Positions 51,226 to 60,590 of a stretch of 64,000 nt of DNA are shown here, piece after piece. This DNA comes from JADLDB01 sp040752975. Lineage in GTDB: Bacteria > Myxococcota > Myxococcia > Myxococcales > Myxococcaceae. The notes under the pieces are model-generated. The model saw nothing but the letters and a program-made list of their open reading frames with translations. It was not told the origin of the DNA and searched no databases. Position numbers and translations under genes: made by a program. The first letter of the stretch is position 1. Each line of letters starts with the position of its first letter. The DNA lies in assembly GCA_040752975.1 (NCBI GenBank), contig JBFMHF010000014.1, positions 1 to 64,000 of the forward strand. The letters run 5' to 3'.

Positions 51226-53226
51226 GTGACGACCGCACCCAAACGGCAACCGATTCCCTTCGGGAAGTACCTGCTGCTCGACCGCGTCAACATCGGCGGC
51301 ATGGCCGAGGTGTGGCGCGCCAAGACGTTCGGCGCGGGGGGCTTCGAGCGCCTCGTCGCCATCAAGCGCATCCTCCCGAACATCGCCGAAGATGAAGAGT
51401 TCATCTCGATGTTCATCGACGAGGCGAAGATCACCGTGCAGCTCACGCACGCGAACATCGCCCAGATCTTCGAGCTGTCACACCTGTCGAACTCCTACTT
51501 CATCGCGATGGAGTACGTGTCCGGTAAGGACATGCGGGCCGTCTTCGATCGCTGCCGGAAGAAGGGCGAGCCCGCGCCGATCCCCCTCACCTGCTACCTG
51601 ATCGCCAAGTGCTGCGAGGGCCTCGACTACGCCCACCGCGCCAAGACGCGGCAGGGGCAGGACATGAACATCGTCCACCGCGACGTGTCGCCGCAGAACG
51701 CGCTGATCAGCTACGACGGCGAGGTCAAGGTCATCGACTTCGGGATCGCCAAGGCCGCGGGCAAGGCCACCAAGACGCAGGCCGGCATTCTGAAGGGCAA
51801 GTTCGGCTACATGAGCCCCGAGCAGATCCGCGGGCTGCCGCTCGATCGCCGCAGCGACGTCTTCGCCATCGGCGTATGCCTCTACGAGATGCTCACCGGC
51901 GAGCGCCTCTTCGTCGGTGACTCCGACTTCTCGGTGCTGGAGAAGGTGCGCAAGGTGGAGGTGCTGCCGCCGTCGCACTTCAACCGGAAGATCCCCGAGC
52001 CGCTCGAGAAGATCGTCATGAAGGCGCTCGCCAAGGACGTCGACGATCGCTACCAGTACGCCAGCGACCTGGCGATGGACCTCCAGGGCTTCCTCTACAG
52101 CACGGGCGCGCGCTTCGGTGAGCGCGACCTCTCGCAGTTCATGAAGTCCACCTTCGCGGAGGACTACGAGAAGGAGAAGGCCCGCCTCGCGGAGTACGCG
52201 GAGATCAAGGCTCCCGAAGGCATGGCGCTCGCCGCGGAGATGGGCTTCGGCATGGGCGCCGTCCCTGCCGCGCCGCCGGTCGCCGCCAACGCCAGCGCCG
52301 TCACCGCGCTGCCCACCATGGTGCCCCCCGGCGCGCCACCGATGATCGCTCCTGCCGGGACGTCTCAAGGTCTACCGCCCATCGTCCGGCCGGCCGGGCC
52401 TCCACCGGGGAGGGGCGCCACCGGGGTTGCACCGCGCACCAGCAGCGTGCCCAGCATGCCGCGCCTCACCGCCGTGGCGCCGATGCTCACCAATGAGAAG
52501 GAAGAGCACCAGGCCACCATGCTGGTGGACGGCGGCGCACCCTTCGACGAGACCGCGACGAGCCCCGGCGACAAGCCGCTGATGAAGAACCTCAACGTGC
52601 GCAACCCGCCGGTGGAGGCGCCCACGGATCCCGGCCGGCCCGCGGTGCCTCGCCCGGGCAGTACGGGCATGAACGCCGCCCGCCCTGGTCCGCCGGTGCT
52701 CTCGGCCGATCCGCCGCGGAAGAACACCCGCAACATGCCGCCGGTCATGATGGAGAGCTCGGGCACGTCGCCGACGCTCTCGGCCGTGTCAAGCGAGGAC
52801 GACAGCTCCGACACCATTCAGCCCGCCCCTCAGAGCTACGGCAGGCGCATGGCCCCGGTGGCGGTCGCCGACGAAGGCCGCCCCGGCCTCACTGGAAATC
52901 GCAACCTGCTCATCATCATCGCGGCTGCCGCGGTGCTGTTGATCGTCGGCGTGGTGGCGGTGATCGCCCTCACGCCCCCGCCGAAGGGCCTGGTGATGAT
53001 CGTCGTGCCCGAGGACGTGGTGGGCAAAGCGCGCCTCAACATCAACGGCGAGGAGCTCACCGAGCCCGACGGCACCCCGCTCAAGACGTGGCCCCAGATG
53101 CGGCAGGTCCCGGTGGGGAAGGCGACGGTGATGATCACCGCCCCGGGCTATGAGCCCTTCATCGAGACGCTGGAAGTGACGGGAGACGACCCCGTGCAGC
53201 TGTCCAAGTCCTTCAGGAAGAAATGA
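51226..53226 (+). CDS. Ser/Thr protein kinase with PEGA-type C-terminus
   Basis: The product is 666 residues from a GTG. The kinase domain (about 14-285) has VAIKRI (Lys47), HRDVSPQN (Asp153), DFG (171-173), and YMSPEQIRGLPLDRRSDVFAIG. The glycine loop reads NIGGMAEVW, missing the first canonical Gly, as in many myxobacterial kinases. A 230-residue Pro/Ala linker leads to a membrane helix at about 560-580 (NLLIIIAAAAVLLIVGVVAV) and a C-terminal PEGA-like domain (KGLVMIVVPEDVVGKARLNI, VPVGKATVMITAPGYEPF). It should signal across the inner membrane. A TACGCT box lies 37 bases upstream of the start. Confidence 0.92.
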   Translation: MTTAPKRQPIPFGKYLLLDRVNIGGMAEVWRAKTFGAGGFERLVAIKRILPNIAEDEEFISMFIDEAKITVQLTHANIAQIFELSHLSNSYFIAMEYVSGKDMRAVFDRCRKKGEPAPIPLTCYLIAKCCEGLDYAHRAKTRQGQDMNIVHRDVSPQNALISYDGEVKVIDFGIAKAAGKATKTQAGILKGKFGYMSPEQIRGLPLDRRSDVFAIGVCLYEMLTGERLFVGDSDFSVLEKVRKVEVLPPSHFNRKIPEPLEKIVMKALAKDVDDRYQYASDLAMDLQGFLYSTGARFGERDLSQFMKSTFAEDYEKEKARLAEYAEIKAPEGMALAAEMGFGMGAVPAAPPVAANASAVTALPTMVPPGAPPMIAPAGTSQGLPPIVRPAGPPPGRGATGVAPRTSSVPSMPRLTAVAPMLTNEKEEHQATMLVDGGAPFDETATSPGDKPLMKNLNVRNPPVEAPTDPGRPAVPRPGSTGMNAARPGPPVLSADPPRKNTRNMPPVMMESSGTSPTLSAVSSEDDSSDTIQPAPQSYGRRMAPVAVADEGRPGLTGNRNLLIIIAAAAVLLIVGVVAVIALTPPPKGLVMIVVPEDVVGKARLNINGEELTEPDGTPLKTWPQMRQVPVGKATVMITAPGYEPFIETLEVTGDDPVQLSKSFRKK

Positions 53227-53274
53227 CGCACGAGGGGGCGCGTGGCGCTGCGCCTCGTCGACACGTGGAGACCC

Positions 53275-55017
53275 ATGGCCAGGAAGAAGACCAACGATCC
53301 GCTCGCGGGGCTGCCGGCGTGGGCCCAGAAGCTCGCCCAGCGCTACTACACCCGCACCGTCAGCACCTTCATCGTCTACGGCGCCGTGCGCGACCTGCAG
53401 CCCCTCACGAAGGAGGACGCGGGGCGTGACTTCGGAAACCTCAAGCAGTTCTTCTCGGACGAGCTCTTCGGCGGGCGCGATCACGTCGTCTTCTACGATC
53501 GAAGCTCGGGCATCCGCGCGGCCGTCCCCGAGACGCAGCAGGATCTGTCGCGCACCCTGGCGGCCTACGACTCGATGTACGGCACCGACTACGCCAAGGT
53601 GATGCCGCGCGATCCCGGGCGCGCCCTGCAGATCCTCGAGAACTACCTGCGCATGCGGCTGTCCGATGGGAAGTCGCTGGCCCTGGTGGTGGACTTCGCG
53701 GAGACGATCGCACCGGCGGGCGACGTGGGGCACCTCGCCGCGGAGGATCGCTTCGTGCTGGCCACGCTGGTGAAGTGGGCCAGCGATCCCCAGTTCCTCT
53801 CGGGCGATCTCTCCATCGTCCTCATCGCCGAGAACCTGGCCGACATCTCCCCGCGCCTGTCCAGGAACCCCTACGTCGCGAACATCGAGCTCGCGCTCCC
53901 CACCGAGGAGGAGCGGCTGGAGTTCGTGAAGTGGAAGCTGGAGGGAAAGAAGCTGCAGTCGGTGTCGGACGTGCCGCTGGCCGCGCTGGCCAAGATGACC
54001 GCGGGGCTGTCGCGCATCAACCTCGATCGCGTGCTGACCGAGGCGATCGAGTCCAACCTCCGCATCACGCCCGAGACGCTCAAGGAGAAGAAGAAGGAGA
54101 TCATCCAGGCCGAGTGTCACGGGCTGCTGGAGTTCATCGAGCCCGAGTACACGCTGGACGTAGTGGCCGGGCACGGCAAGGCCAAGAAGATGCTGCGCGA
54201 CGCCTCGGCGGCCCTGAAGAAGGGGCGCATCGAGGTGATGCCCATGGGCTACCTCGTGTCGGGGCCGGTGGGCACGGGCAAGACCTTCCTCGTCACCTGC
54301 TTCGCCGGGGAGATCGGCATCCCCTGCGTGAAGTTCCTCAACTTCCGCAGCCAGTGGCAGGGCGTCACCGAGGCCAACCTGGAGAAGATCTTCAACCTCT
54401 TGAAGGCGCTGTGGCCGGTGGCGGTGATGATCGACGAGGCCGACGCCTTCCTCGGCGATCGCGACGCGGGCGGGGACTCGGGCACCTCGAGCCGCATCTT
54501 CGCCGCCATCGCCAGCTTCATGGGCAACACCCAGTACCGCGGGAAGATCGTCTGGTTCCTCCTCACCTGCCGGCCCGATCTCCTCCCCATCGACCTGAAG
54601 CGGCAGGGGCGCGCCGAAGAGCACCTCGCGCTCTTCTACCCGCAGACCGAGGCGGAGAAGGACGAGCTGTTCAAGGCGATGCAGAAGAAGACGAAGGTGA
54701 AGGTGGAGGTGGCCAGCTTCTCGAAGCTGGCGGGCAACGGGCACAACTACTCCGGCGCGGACATCGAGGCGATCCTCGTGCGCTCGAAGTTCCGCGCGGT
54801 GACGGAAGGCCGGGAAGAGGTGACGACGGCCGACGTCGAGGCGGTGGTGAAGGACTTCGTACCGCCCAGCTACCCGCTGGAGCTCGAGCTGCAGAACCTG
54901 GTGGCGGTGCAGGAGTGCACCAGCCGCGATCTCTTGCCCGAGACTTTCCAGAAGCTCGAGCGCGACTACGTCACGCGGCGGGTGAAGGAGCTCAAGGTGC
55001 TCCTCGAGGAGCGGTAG
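53275..55017 (+). CDS. two-tier AAA+ ATPase, N-terminal tier degenerate
   Basis: The product is 580 residues from the ATG at 53275; the frame is open to a GTG at 53242. The second tier (about 290-530) is active in appearance: Walker A GPVGTGKT (330-337), Walker B AVMIDEADAF (383-392), sensor LLTCRPD and arginine-rich LKRQGRAEE. The first tier keeps a Walker-B-like LALVVDFAE (135-143) and a sensor-like IVLIAENLAD but has no P-loop (FIVYGAVRDL at its place). It may be a CDC48/NSF-like chaperone. It is 48 bases after the kinase gene and may be regulated with it. Convergent with the A2M pair, three bases apart. Confidence 0.85.
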   Translation: MARKKTNDPLAGLPAWAQKLAQRYYTRTVSTFIVYGAVRDLQPLTKEDAGRDFGNLKQFFSDELFGGRDHVVFYDRSSGIRAAVPETQQDLSRTLAAYDSMYGTDYAKVMPRDPGRALQILENYLRMRLSDGKSLALVVDFAETIAPAGDVGHLAAEDRFVLATLVKWASDPQFLSGDLSIVLIAENLADISPRLSRNPYVANIELALPTEEERLEFVKWKLEGKKLQSVSDVPLAALAKMTAGLSRINLDRVLTEAIESNLRITPETLKEKKKEIIQAECHGLLEFIEPEYTLDVVAGHGKAKKMLRDASAALKKGRIEVMPMGYLVSGPVGTGKTFLVTCFAGEIGIPCVKFLNFRSQWQGVTEANLEKIFNLLKALWPVAVMIDEADAFLGDRDAGGDSGTSSRIFAAIASFMGNTQYRGKIVWFLLTCRPDLLPIDLKRQGRAEEHLALFYPQTEAEKDELFKAMQKKTKVKVEVASFSKLAGNGHNYSGADIEAILVRSKFRAVTEGREEVTTADVEAVVKDFVPPSYPLELELQNLVAVQECTSRDLLPETFQKLERDYVTRRVKELKVLLEER

Positions 55018-55020
55018 GCC

Positions 55021-57429
55021 TCAGCGCACCACCCACGTCTTCGGCGCGAAGGCTTTGGCCTGCTGCGGCCTGCCTTCGGGCATCACCGACGACGGCGCGG
55101 CGTGCAGCGTCCCGGCGAGGGTCGGCACCACCTTCACCTTCGTGTGGAAGGTGGCGCCAGCGGGCATGGGCGGCACGTACAGCGTGAGCCGGCCGTCCTG
55201 CCGCTCGTAGCGCGACAGTTGGGCGGAGGAGACGAGGTTCTCCAGCGCGGGCGAGTCCACCTGCACGCCTGCGGGCAGGGACAAGTCGATGACGGTGGAG
55301 AGCTCGGCTGGCACCGAGGCGATGATCTCCAGGTCCGCCGCGCGGCCCACCTCCAGGTTGTCGGGCACCGTCGTGGTGAGCTGCACGCCGCCAAAGGGCT
55401 CGTCCTTCCACGGCGTGAAGGCCACCAGCGTCAATGCGTAGCCGAGGCCGGGCACGGGCGGATCTGCCTTCACCGTCCACTCGTGCTTTCCGCCGCTGCC
55501 GGTGGCGTCCGCGTCCAGCGTCAGCACCTCGGTCAGCGCGGCGGCGGACAGCTCGCCCGAGGCCAGCGGCTTCCCGTCCCGCTCCAGCGTCACCTTCACG
55601 CCCGCGGGCACTGGATCCTTGAAGAGCTGCACCGCCGCACGCAGGCACACCAGGTTGGCGCGCCCGTCGCCCCAGCCCCACAGCGCCGAGTAGCCGGACA
55701 GGAGGTACGTGCCGAGGTCGGCCAGGGGCGCCTGGGGATCATCGGCCAGGGCGAGGATCGCCAGCGCGGTCGCCTCGTACGTCGAGGGGGCGGCCCCGTC
55801 GGCGCGCACCACCCCGGGCTGCACCTCGAGGTACTTCGCGCCGTCGTCGGACGTTCGGAGCGCGTCCTTCACCAGCTTCTTCAGGCCGTCGGCGACGCTG
55901 CCCGACACCGCCCCCGACGCGAGGATGGCCGCCGCCGTGTAGCCGTCATTCACCCGGCCGAGGTTGCGCTCGAAGGCGCCCGAGGCCTTCAGCGCCATCG
56001 CGGTGGCGCGCTGCTTCGCGGACGGAGAGGCGGCCGAGGCCCTCACCGCGCGCACGCAGTCCGACGTCGTCACCAGGAGCCGCTGCAGCGTCCACCCGGT
56101 GACGCCTTCGCAGGTGCCGTCGCCGCGCTGGGAGGAGGCGATCTGCTGCGCGAGCCGCTCCCCGAGCCGCGCCAGCACGGGGTTCTCCGGGTGCGCGAGG
56201 GCCGCTTCGGCCAGCAGCGTCGCCGCGTCCACCGACGGCGTGCGCGCGTGCCGCATCACCCGCTGCGTCGCCAGCACGCTGAGTTCGCGGATCGTCTCCT
56301 TCGCCGGCTCCGCGCCCAGCTTCTTGAGGAGCGCCGGCGCTTCACCCAGCAACTGGAGGAGGTAGCCGTCTTCGGCGAGGCCCCCGCGTCCCGGCGCCGC
56401 GGACAGCTCGGCCCTCACCAGGCCCAGCGCGCCCGGGAAGATCCGCACTCGCACGGCCTCGGTGCCGGGCAGCGCGTCGGCCGGCCCCTCGAGGTGGAAG
56501 GTGCGCGGCGCGGCGAGCGTGCCGCCCTTCGAGACCGCCCGCCGCTGCCCCGCCGGCTGCACGTCGATCTGCTTCTCGACCGCGTCGGTGCCGCCGAGGC
56601 CTGCGCGCAGGGTCACGCGGCCGGGCTTCTGCGTGGTGAGGGTGACGTACTGCACCGTGCTGCCGTAGCCGGGCACCTTCACCTGGCCACCGGCGGAGGA
56701 CAGGGTGGCGTTGGTGGCCTCCAGCGTCAGCGCGCTGGTGAGGGCCGCGTCGGTGGTGTTCACCACCTGCACCGGCAGCTTCACCACGTCGCCGGTGTAC
56801 AGCGTCGGCGGCGTCACCGGCTCGACGTAGGTGGGCAGCGTGCCGAGGAAGCTGGCCACCGCGCCCGCCTGACTGCCAGAGCGCGCGTGCGCCAGCGCCA
56901 GCACCCTCCAGGTGGTGAGGCGATCGGGCACCTTCACCGGCACGCTGGCTTTGCCTTCCGCGTCCGTGACGATGAGCGGCTCGAAGAGGAACGTCTCGGG
57001 GAACCAGGCGCGGGTGGGGGCGGTGGCGGCCGCCGACTCTCCGCCTTCGGCGCCGTCCGCAGGCGCGCTCGCCTCGTCCGCAGCCTTCTTCGCGTCGAGA
57101 AGCCCGGAGCCGTAGCCCGAGCCGTAGCCGCCGCCCCCCGCCATCCCGAGACCGGCGATGCCGCCCTTCTCGAGGGCCTTCATCTTGGGCTTGTCCTTCT
57201 TGCCCATGCGCCCCTCCTCGGCCAGCTGCGGCTCTGGCTCCAGGAGCGGCGGTGGAGCGCCCGGCAGCGCCATGGACACCGCGGGCGCCTCTCTGCTCAT
57301 GCGGGGGTCGCCGGCCAGCGCATCGGCGCTCATGCCGAAGAGGCCGCGCGCGCTGTCGAGGAACACCGTGAAGAAGAAGCAGCCGAAGACGGCCAGGGCC
57401 GTCAGCGTCAACACCAGGGCCTTCTTCAT
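55021..57429 (-). CDS. alpha-2-macroglobulin C-terminal half, thioester missing
   Basis: The product is 802 residues. The N-terminus is a signal anchor (KALVLTLTALAVFGCFFFTV) followed by a Gly/Tyr-rich linker (GLGMAGGGGYGSGYGSG). The A2M core starts at about 140 (RAWFPETFLFEPLIVTD; PDRLTTWRVLALAHA). The complement-like alpha-helical domain follows at about 335-600. Where thioester members have PxGCxEQ, this protein reads AAPGRGGLAEDGYL (345-358), so neither the Cys nor the Gln is there. The C-terminal macroglobulin domains run from about 690 to the end (GVQLTTTVPDNLEVGRAADL, LPPGVQVDS-like). Its start overlaps the end of the N-terminal-half gene by 4 bases. Confidence 0.85.
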   Translation of the reverse strand: MKKALVLTLTALAVFGCFFFTVFLDSARGLFGMSADALAGDPRMSREAPAVSMALPGAPPPLLEPEPQLAEEGRMGKKDKPKMKALEKGGIAGLGMAGGGGYGSGYGSGLLDAKKAADEASAPADGAEGGESAAATAPTRAWFPETFLFEPLIVTDAEGKASVPVKVPDRLTTWRVLALAHARSGSQAGAVASFLGTLPTYVEPVTPPTLYTGDVVKLPVQVVNTTDAALTSALTLEATNATLSSAGGQVKVPGYGSTVQYVTLTTQKPGRVTLRAGLGGTDAVEKQIDVQPAGQRRAVSKGGTLAAPRTFHLEGPADALPGTEAVRVRIFPGALGLVRAELSAAPGRGGLAEDGYLLQLLGEAPALLKKLGAEPAKETIRELSVLATQRVMRHARTPSVDAATLLAEAALAHPENPVLARLGERLAQQIASSQRGDGTCEGVTGWTLQRLLVTTSDCVRAVRASAASPSAKQRATAMALKASGAFERNLGRVNDGYTAAAILASGAVSGSVADGLKKLVKDALRTSDDGAKYLEVQPGVVRADGAAPSTYEATALAILALADDPQAPLADLGTYLLSGYSALWGWGDGRANLVCLRAAVQLFKDPVPAGVKVTLERDGKPLASGELSAAALTEVLTLDADATGSGGKHEWTVKADPPVPGLGYALTLVAFTPWKDEPFGGVQLTTTVPDNLEVGRAADLEIIASVPAELSTVIDLSLPAGVQVDSPALENLVSSAQLSRYERQDGRLTLYVPPMPAGATFHTKVKVVPTLAGTLHAAPSSVMPEGRPQQAKAFAPKTWVVR

Positions 57430-60400
57430 GGCTTCTCCTTCGCGACCCACTGGGGCCAGTTCTGCACGTCTTCGGGCAGCCGCGTCCCATTCACCACCAC
57501 GCTGCGGGGATCGGTCAGCGCCAGGAGATCCGCGGGGAGGCGGTGCAGCCGCAGTCTTCTCCCGAAGGCGTCGCGGGCCGATTCCTTCTTCGCCTCCACC
57601 GCGCCGAGCGCCTGGCTCCACAGCCGCGCCATCACCTGGGGCGTCAGCTTCTCGGTGGCGGGGGCGCCGGCTTCCCACGCGCGCTCCTGGGCGTAGAGCT
57701 CGCCCAGCACCGCGTAGAAGCGATCGACCAGCGCCTCGTTGGGATCGAACTGCGTGGCGCCGTGCACGCGCACCGAGGCCTCCACCGTGGGAGGGGGAGG
57801 TAGGGCTGACACCCGCACCAGCGTCGCAGCGGCCGCGTTGGCGCCGCGGATCCGCCCGAGTGAGAGGGCCTGCGCGTCGAGCGAGCCGAAGGCAGCGGTC
57901 CCCGTCGCCTGCGGCCGAAGTGAGGCCAGCTCGTCCGCGCCGGGCAGCGGCACGAGCTGCGAGAGGCTGTCGTCCACGCCGAAGAGGCCCACGGCCGCGG
58001 GTCCACCCCGGCCTCCTTCCGCGGTGCGCACGTCGAGCTGCGCCACCTGGCCGGGCGCGTAGCGCTCTTTCTCGGGCTTCACCGCCACGGTGAGGGGGGC
58101 CTGCGGCTGCACGAAGAAGAGCACCTGACCGCCGCCCCACTCGACGCCCGCCCAGCCGTGCCAGTCCGCGGGCACCTGGAACTGGGCGCTGCGTGTCTGT
58201 GGGTCGAGCTTCGCCTCGACGCTCTGGTAGGCGTGGCGCAGGTACAGCTTCTCGGGCAGCTCGCCGGTGAAGTCGGGCCCGCGCAGCACCTCCACCGTGA
58301 CGCTCTCCGAGGGGCGGACGAGCTGGCTCTTCGCGCGGAGGCGGATCGACGGCACCGTGCCGGGGTTGAGGCGGAGCGTGGTGCGGCCCAGCACCTCGCC
58401 CTTCTGCTTCGCCGTCACCTGCAGCTCGTAGCCGACCATCACCGTGTCCTGCGGGCGAATCGACTCGTACTTCTCTGGGGCGATCACCTGCACGAAGGCG
58501 GTGCCGATCGCCTCCCCGAGGGCCTCTTCTTCCTCCTGCGCCTCGTCGCCGCCCGGCTTCGGCAGGGTGAGGCTCTTCACCCGGCTGGTGACGCAGGCCA
58601 GCGCGCCCTCGGCGAAGGCGTCGCCCTTGATCGGCACCCAGGTGAGCTCGGCGCGCCGGCGATCGGGCCCCACCTTCCACTGGAGGAGCCGCGGCAACTG
58701 GCCGGTGCGGACGTTCGCCGGGAGGCAGTCGCGGGCGTCGAGCAACGCGTCGGCCAGCCGCTCCTGCAGCCCCGGAGGCACGATGGGCACGCCCTGCACT
58801 TCCGCCTCGAAGCGGGGGAGATCGTCGTCGTCGAAGCCGTAGCGGACCTGGAAGAAGCGCTCCCTGCCCGCCTCGAAGCGGATCCCCTTCAGCGCGCCCT
58901 CGAGGCAGGCGCCGAGGCGGCCACCCGGCGTGGAGATCTGCGCCACCGCGCCCGAGGAGCGCACCAGCAGCCCCGCGATGGCGCTGCTGCCCGCGTCGCT
59001 GACGTAGCGGGCGCACTCACCGACGCGCGCCTGCACGCGGTCGAAGGACAGCCGATCTGCGAGCGACACCTCGCCCGCCTCGGAGAGATCGAGCAGCTCC
59101 TCGAGGCTCTGCCGCTGCACCGGCGGAGTCGGGGGCGGCGGGCGGAAGGGCATCGCGGGGATGACGACGTTCACCGGCGGGCCGGGGTCGAGCTGCAGGC
59201 TGGCCACGCCGTCCTCGTCCACCTCGGCGTCGGTGCCTTTGTCCGTCGGCTCCCACAGGCGCTTCACGTTCAGCACGACGCCGCTGAGCACCTGGCCGTC
59301 GGGGGTGGTGGCCCGCACGAAGACCTTGTTGTTGAAGCCCTCCACCAGGCCGTCGGCCAGCTCGGTGACGGCGCTGACGGCGATGTCGTCTTGCGAGAGC
59401 AGCACCGATGCCGAGCCCTCGACGCGATCTCCCGCCGCGTCGACGGCGTCGAGGCGCGCCACCAGCGTGGCCTGGCCCTGGAGATCCTGCGGCACCTGCG
59501 GCAGCTCGAGGGTGAAGGCGCCGTCCTTCGTGGTGGTGGCCTGCTTCGGCAGCGCGCTGCCGTTCGTCCAGCTCGTCGGGGGCGGCCACTCGCCCTGGGT
59601 GCTCCAGCGGGCCTGCAGCTTCGCGCCCGCCACCGGCGCGCCCGAGGCGTAGCGCACCGTCCCCTTCACCACCGGCCGCTCGCCCCGCCGGTACCAGGGC
59701 TTTCCCGCCGCGGCCTCCACGCGGAAGCGGGGCAGGGTGAAGGGCCGCACGTCGAAGGTGCGCGTCTGGCTGTCGTTGCCGCTCGCCCAGGTGACGCTCC
59801 ACACGCCCGACTCGGCGCCGAGGTCGAGCGGGAAGCTGCCGGCCACCACGCCCCACTTGCCGCTCGGCGCCTTCTCTTCGAGCAGCACCGTCCCGGACGG
59901 GTCGACGACGCGCCAGGTGCCGGGCCGCTCCTCCAGGGGGCTCAGGTCATCACCCTTGAGCGCCAGCGCGCGGAAGCGGACGGTGTTGCCCGGCTCGTAC
60001 AGGGGGCGATCGGTCAGCACGTGGATGCGGGCGGGCGCGAAGAGGGGCAGGGGCACGTCCAGCTGCGCCTCGCCGAGGGCCGAGGTGACGCGGGTGCGCA
60101 GCGTGTACTCGCCGTCGTTGACTTTGGGCAGCTGGACCTCAGCCGTCATCACGTCGCCCGAGGACTTCCAGCCCTCCTTCGGCGAAAGCAGGGTCTCGCC
60201 CTGCGCCGTCACCAGCGCCACGGTGGGGGTGAAGCGCGAGAGGGCGGCGGTGCTGACGCGCTCGCTGTCGTCCACGGTGTAGTGCGCGGTGACGCCCACG
60301 CTGAGGTGCTGCCAGGCGCCACGCGTGAGGCCGGTCGAGTCGACGTGGATTGTCTGTCGCACGTCTCCGTCGGGGCACTCGTCGATCCACAGCCCGTAGC

Positions 60401-60515
60401 TGAAGCCGGTGCGCAGGCACGTCTGGGTGGAGGCGATCAGCAACCCGAGGGCGCCGAGACCGAGGATCATCCACAGCCAGCGGGAGCGGATGGCGCCGCG
60501 GAGGTGTCGCTTCAT
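57426..60515 (-). CDS. alpha-2-macroglobulin N-terminal half with AgmX/PglI-like insertions
   Basis: The product is 1029 residues from the ATG at 60515. A membrane anchor lies at 12-30 (RWLWMILGLGALGLLIAS). Macroglobulin domains follow, with the MG2-type signature ARIHVLTDRPLYEPGNTVRF at 162-181 and GKPWYRRGERPVVKGTVRYA at 271-290. Residues 495-562 and 585-680 look like two AgmX/PglI-type domains, each with a pair of Cys (501/537; 597/641). The rest has MG5/MG6-type strands and a region ending PRSVVVNGTRLPEDVQNWPQ. It overlaps the C-terminal-half gene, which would complete the protein. Together they likely form a large periplasmic surveillance protein. Confidence 0.85.
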   Translation of the reverse strand: MKRHLRGAIRSRWLWMILGLGALGLLIASTQTCLRTGFSYGLWIDECPDGDVRQTIHVDSTGLTRGAWQHLSVGVTAHYTVDDSERVSTAALSRFTPTVALVTAQGETLLSPKEGWKSSGDVMTAEVQLPKVNDGEYTLRTRVTSALGEAQLDVPLPLFAPARIHVLTDRPLYEPGNTVRFRALALKGDDLSPLEERPGTWRVVDPSGTVLLEEKAPSGKWGVVAGSFPLDLGAESGVWSVTWASGNDSQTRTFDVRPFTLPRFRVEAAAGKPWYRRGERPVVKGTVRYASGAPVAGAKLQARWSTQGEWPPPTSWTNGSALPKQATTTKDGAFTLELPQVPQDLQGQATLVARLDAVDAAGDRVEGSASVLLSQDDIAVSAVTELADGLVEGFNNKVFVRATTPDGQVLSGVVLNVKRLWEPTDKGTDAEVDEDGVASLQLDPGPPVNVVIPAMPFRPPPPTPPVQRQSLEELLDLSEAGEVSLADRLSFDRVQARVGECARYVSDAGSSAIAGLLVRSSGAVAQISTPGGRLGACLEGALKGIRFEAGRERFFQVRYGFDDDDLPRFEAEVQGVPIVPPGLQERLADALLDARDCLPANVRTGQLPRLLQWKVGPDRRRAELTWVPIKGDAFAEGALACVTSRVKSLTLPKPGGDEAQEEEEALGEAIGTAFVQVIAPEKYESIRPQDTVMVGYELQVTAKQKGEVLGRTTLRLNPGTVPSIRLRAKSQLVRPSESVTVEVLRGPDFTGELPEKLYLRHAYQSVEAKLDPQTRSAQFQVPADWHGWAGVEWGGGQVLFFVQPQAPLTVAVKPEKERYAPGQVAQLDVRTAEGGRGGPAAVGLFGVDDSLSQLVPLPGADELASLRPQATGTAAFGSLDAQALSLGRIRGANAAAATLVRVSALPPPPTVEASVRVHGATQFDPNEALVDRFYAVLGELYAQERAWEAGAPATEKLTPQVMARLWSQALGAVEAKKESARDAFGRRLRLHRLPADLLALTDPRSVVVNGTRLPEDVQNWPQWVAKEKP

Positions 60516-60590
60516 GTCGTTTCCCCCTCGTTCAGACTTCGGCCGAGGCGAGCAGCGTACCTCGGACACGGCAGGACGCAGCGGAGTTCC

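Noticed and set aside
57430..59016. Minus-strand extension of the A2M C-terminal-half frame through the N-terminal-half gene
   Set aside because: The extension reads as Arg/Gly-rich nonsense; the overlapping frame has macroglobulin motifs, and the ATG at 57429 starts a proper signal anchor.
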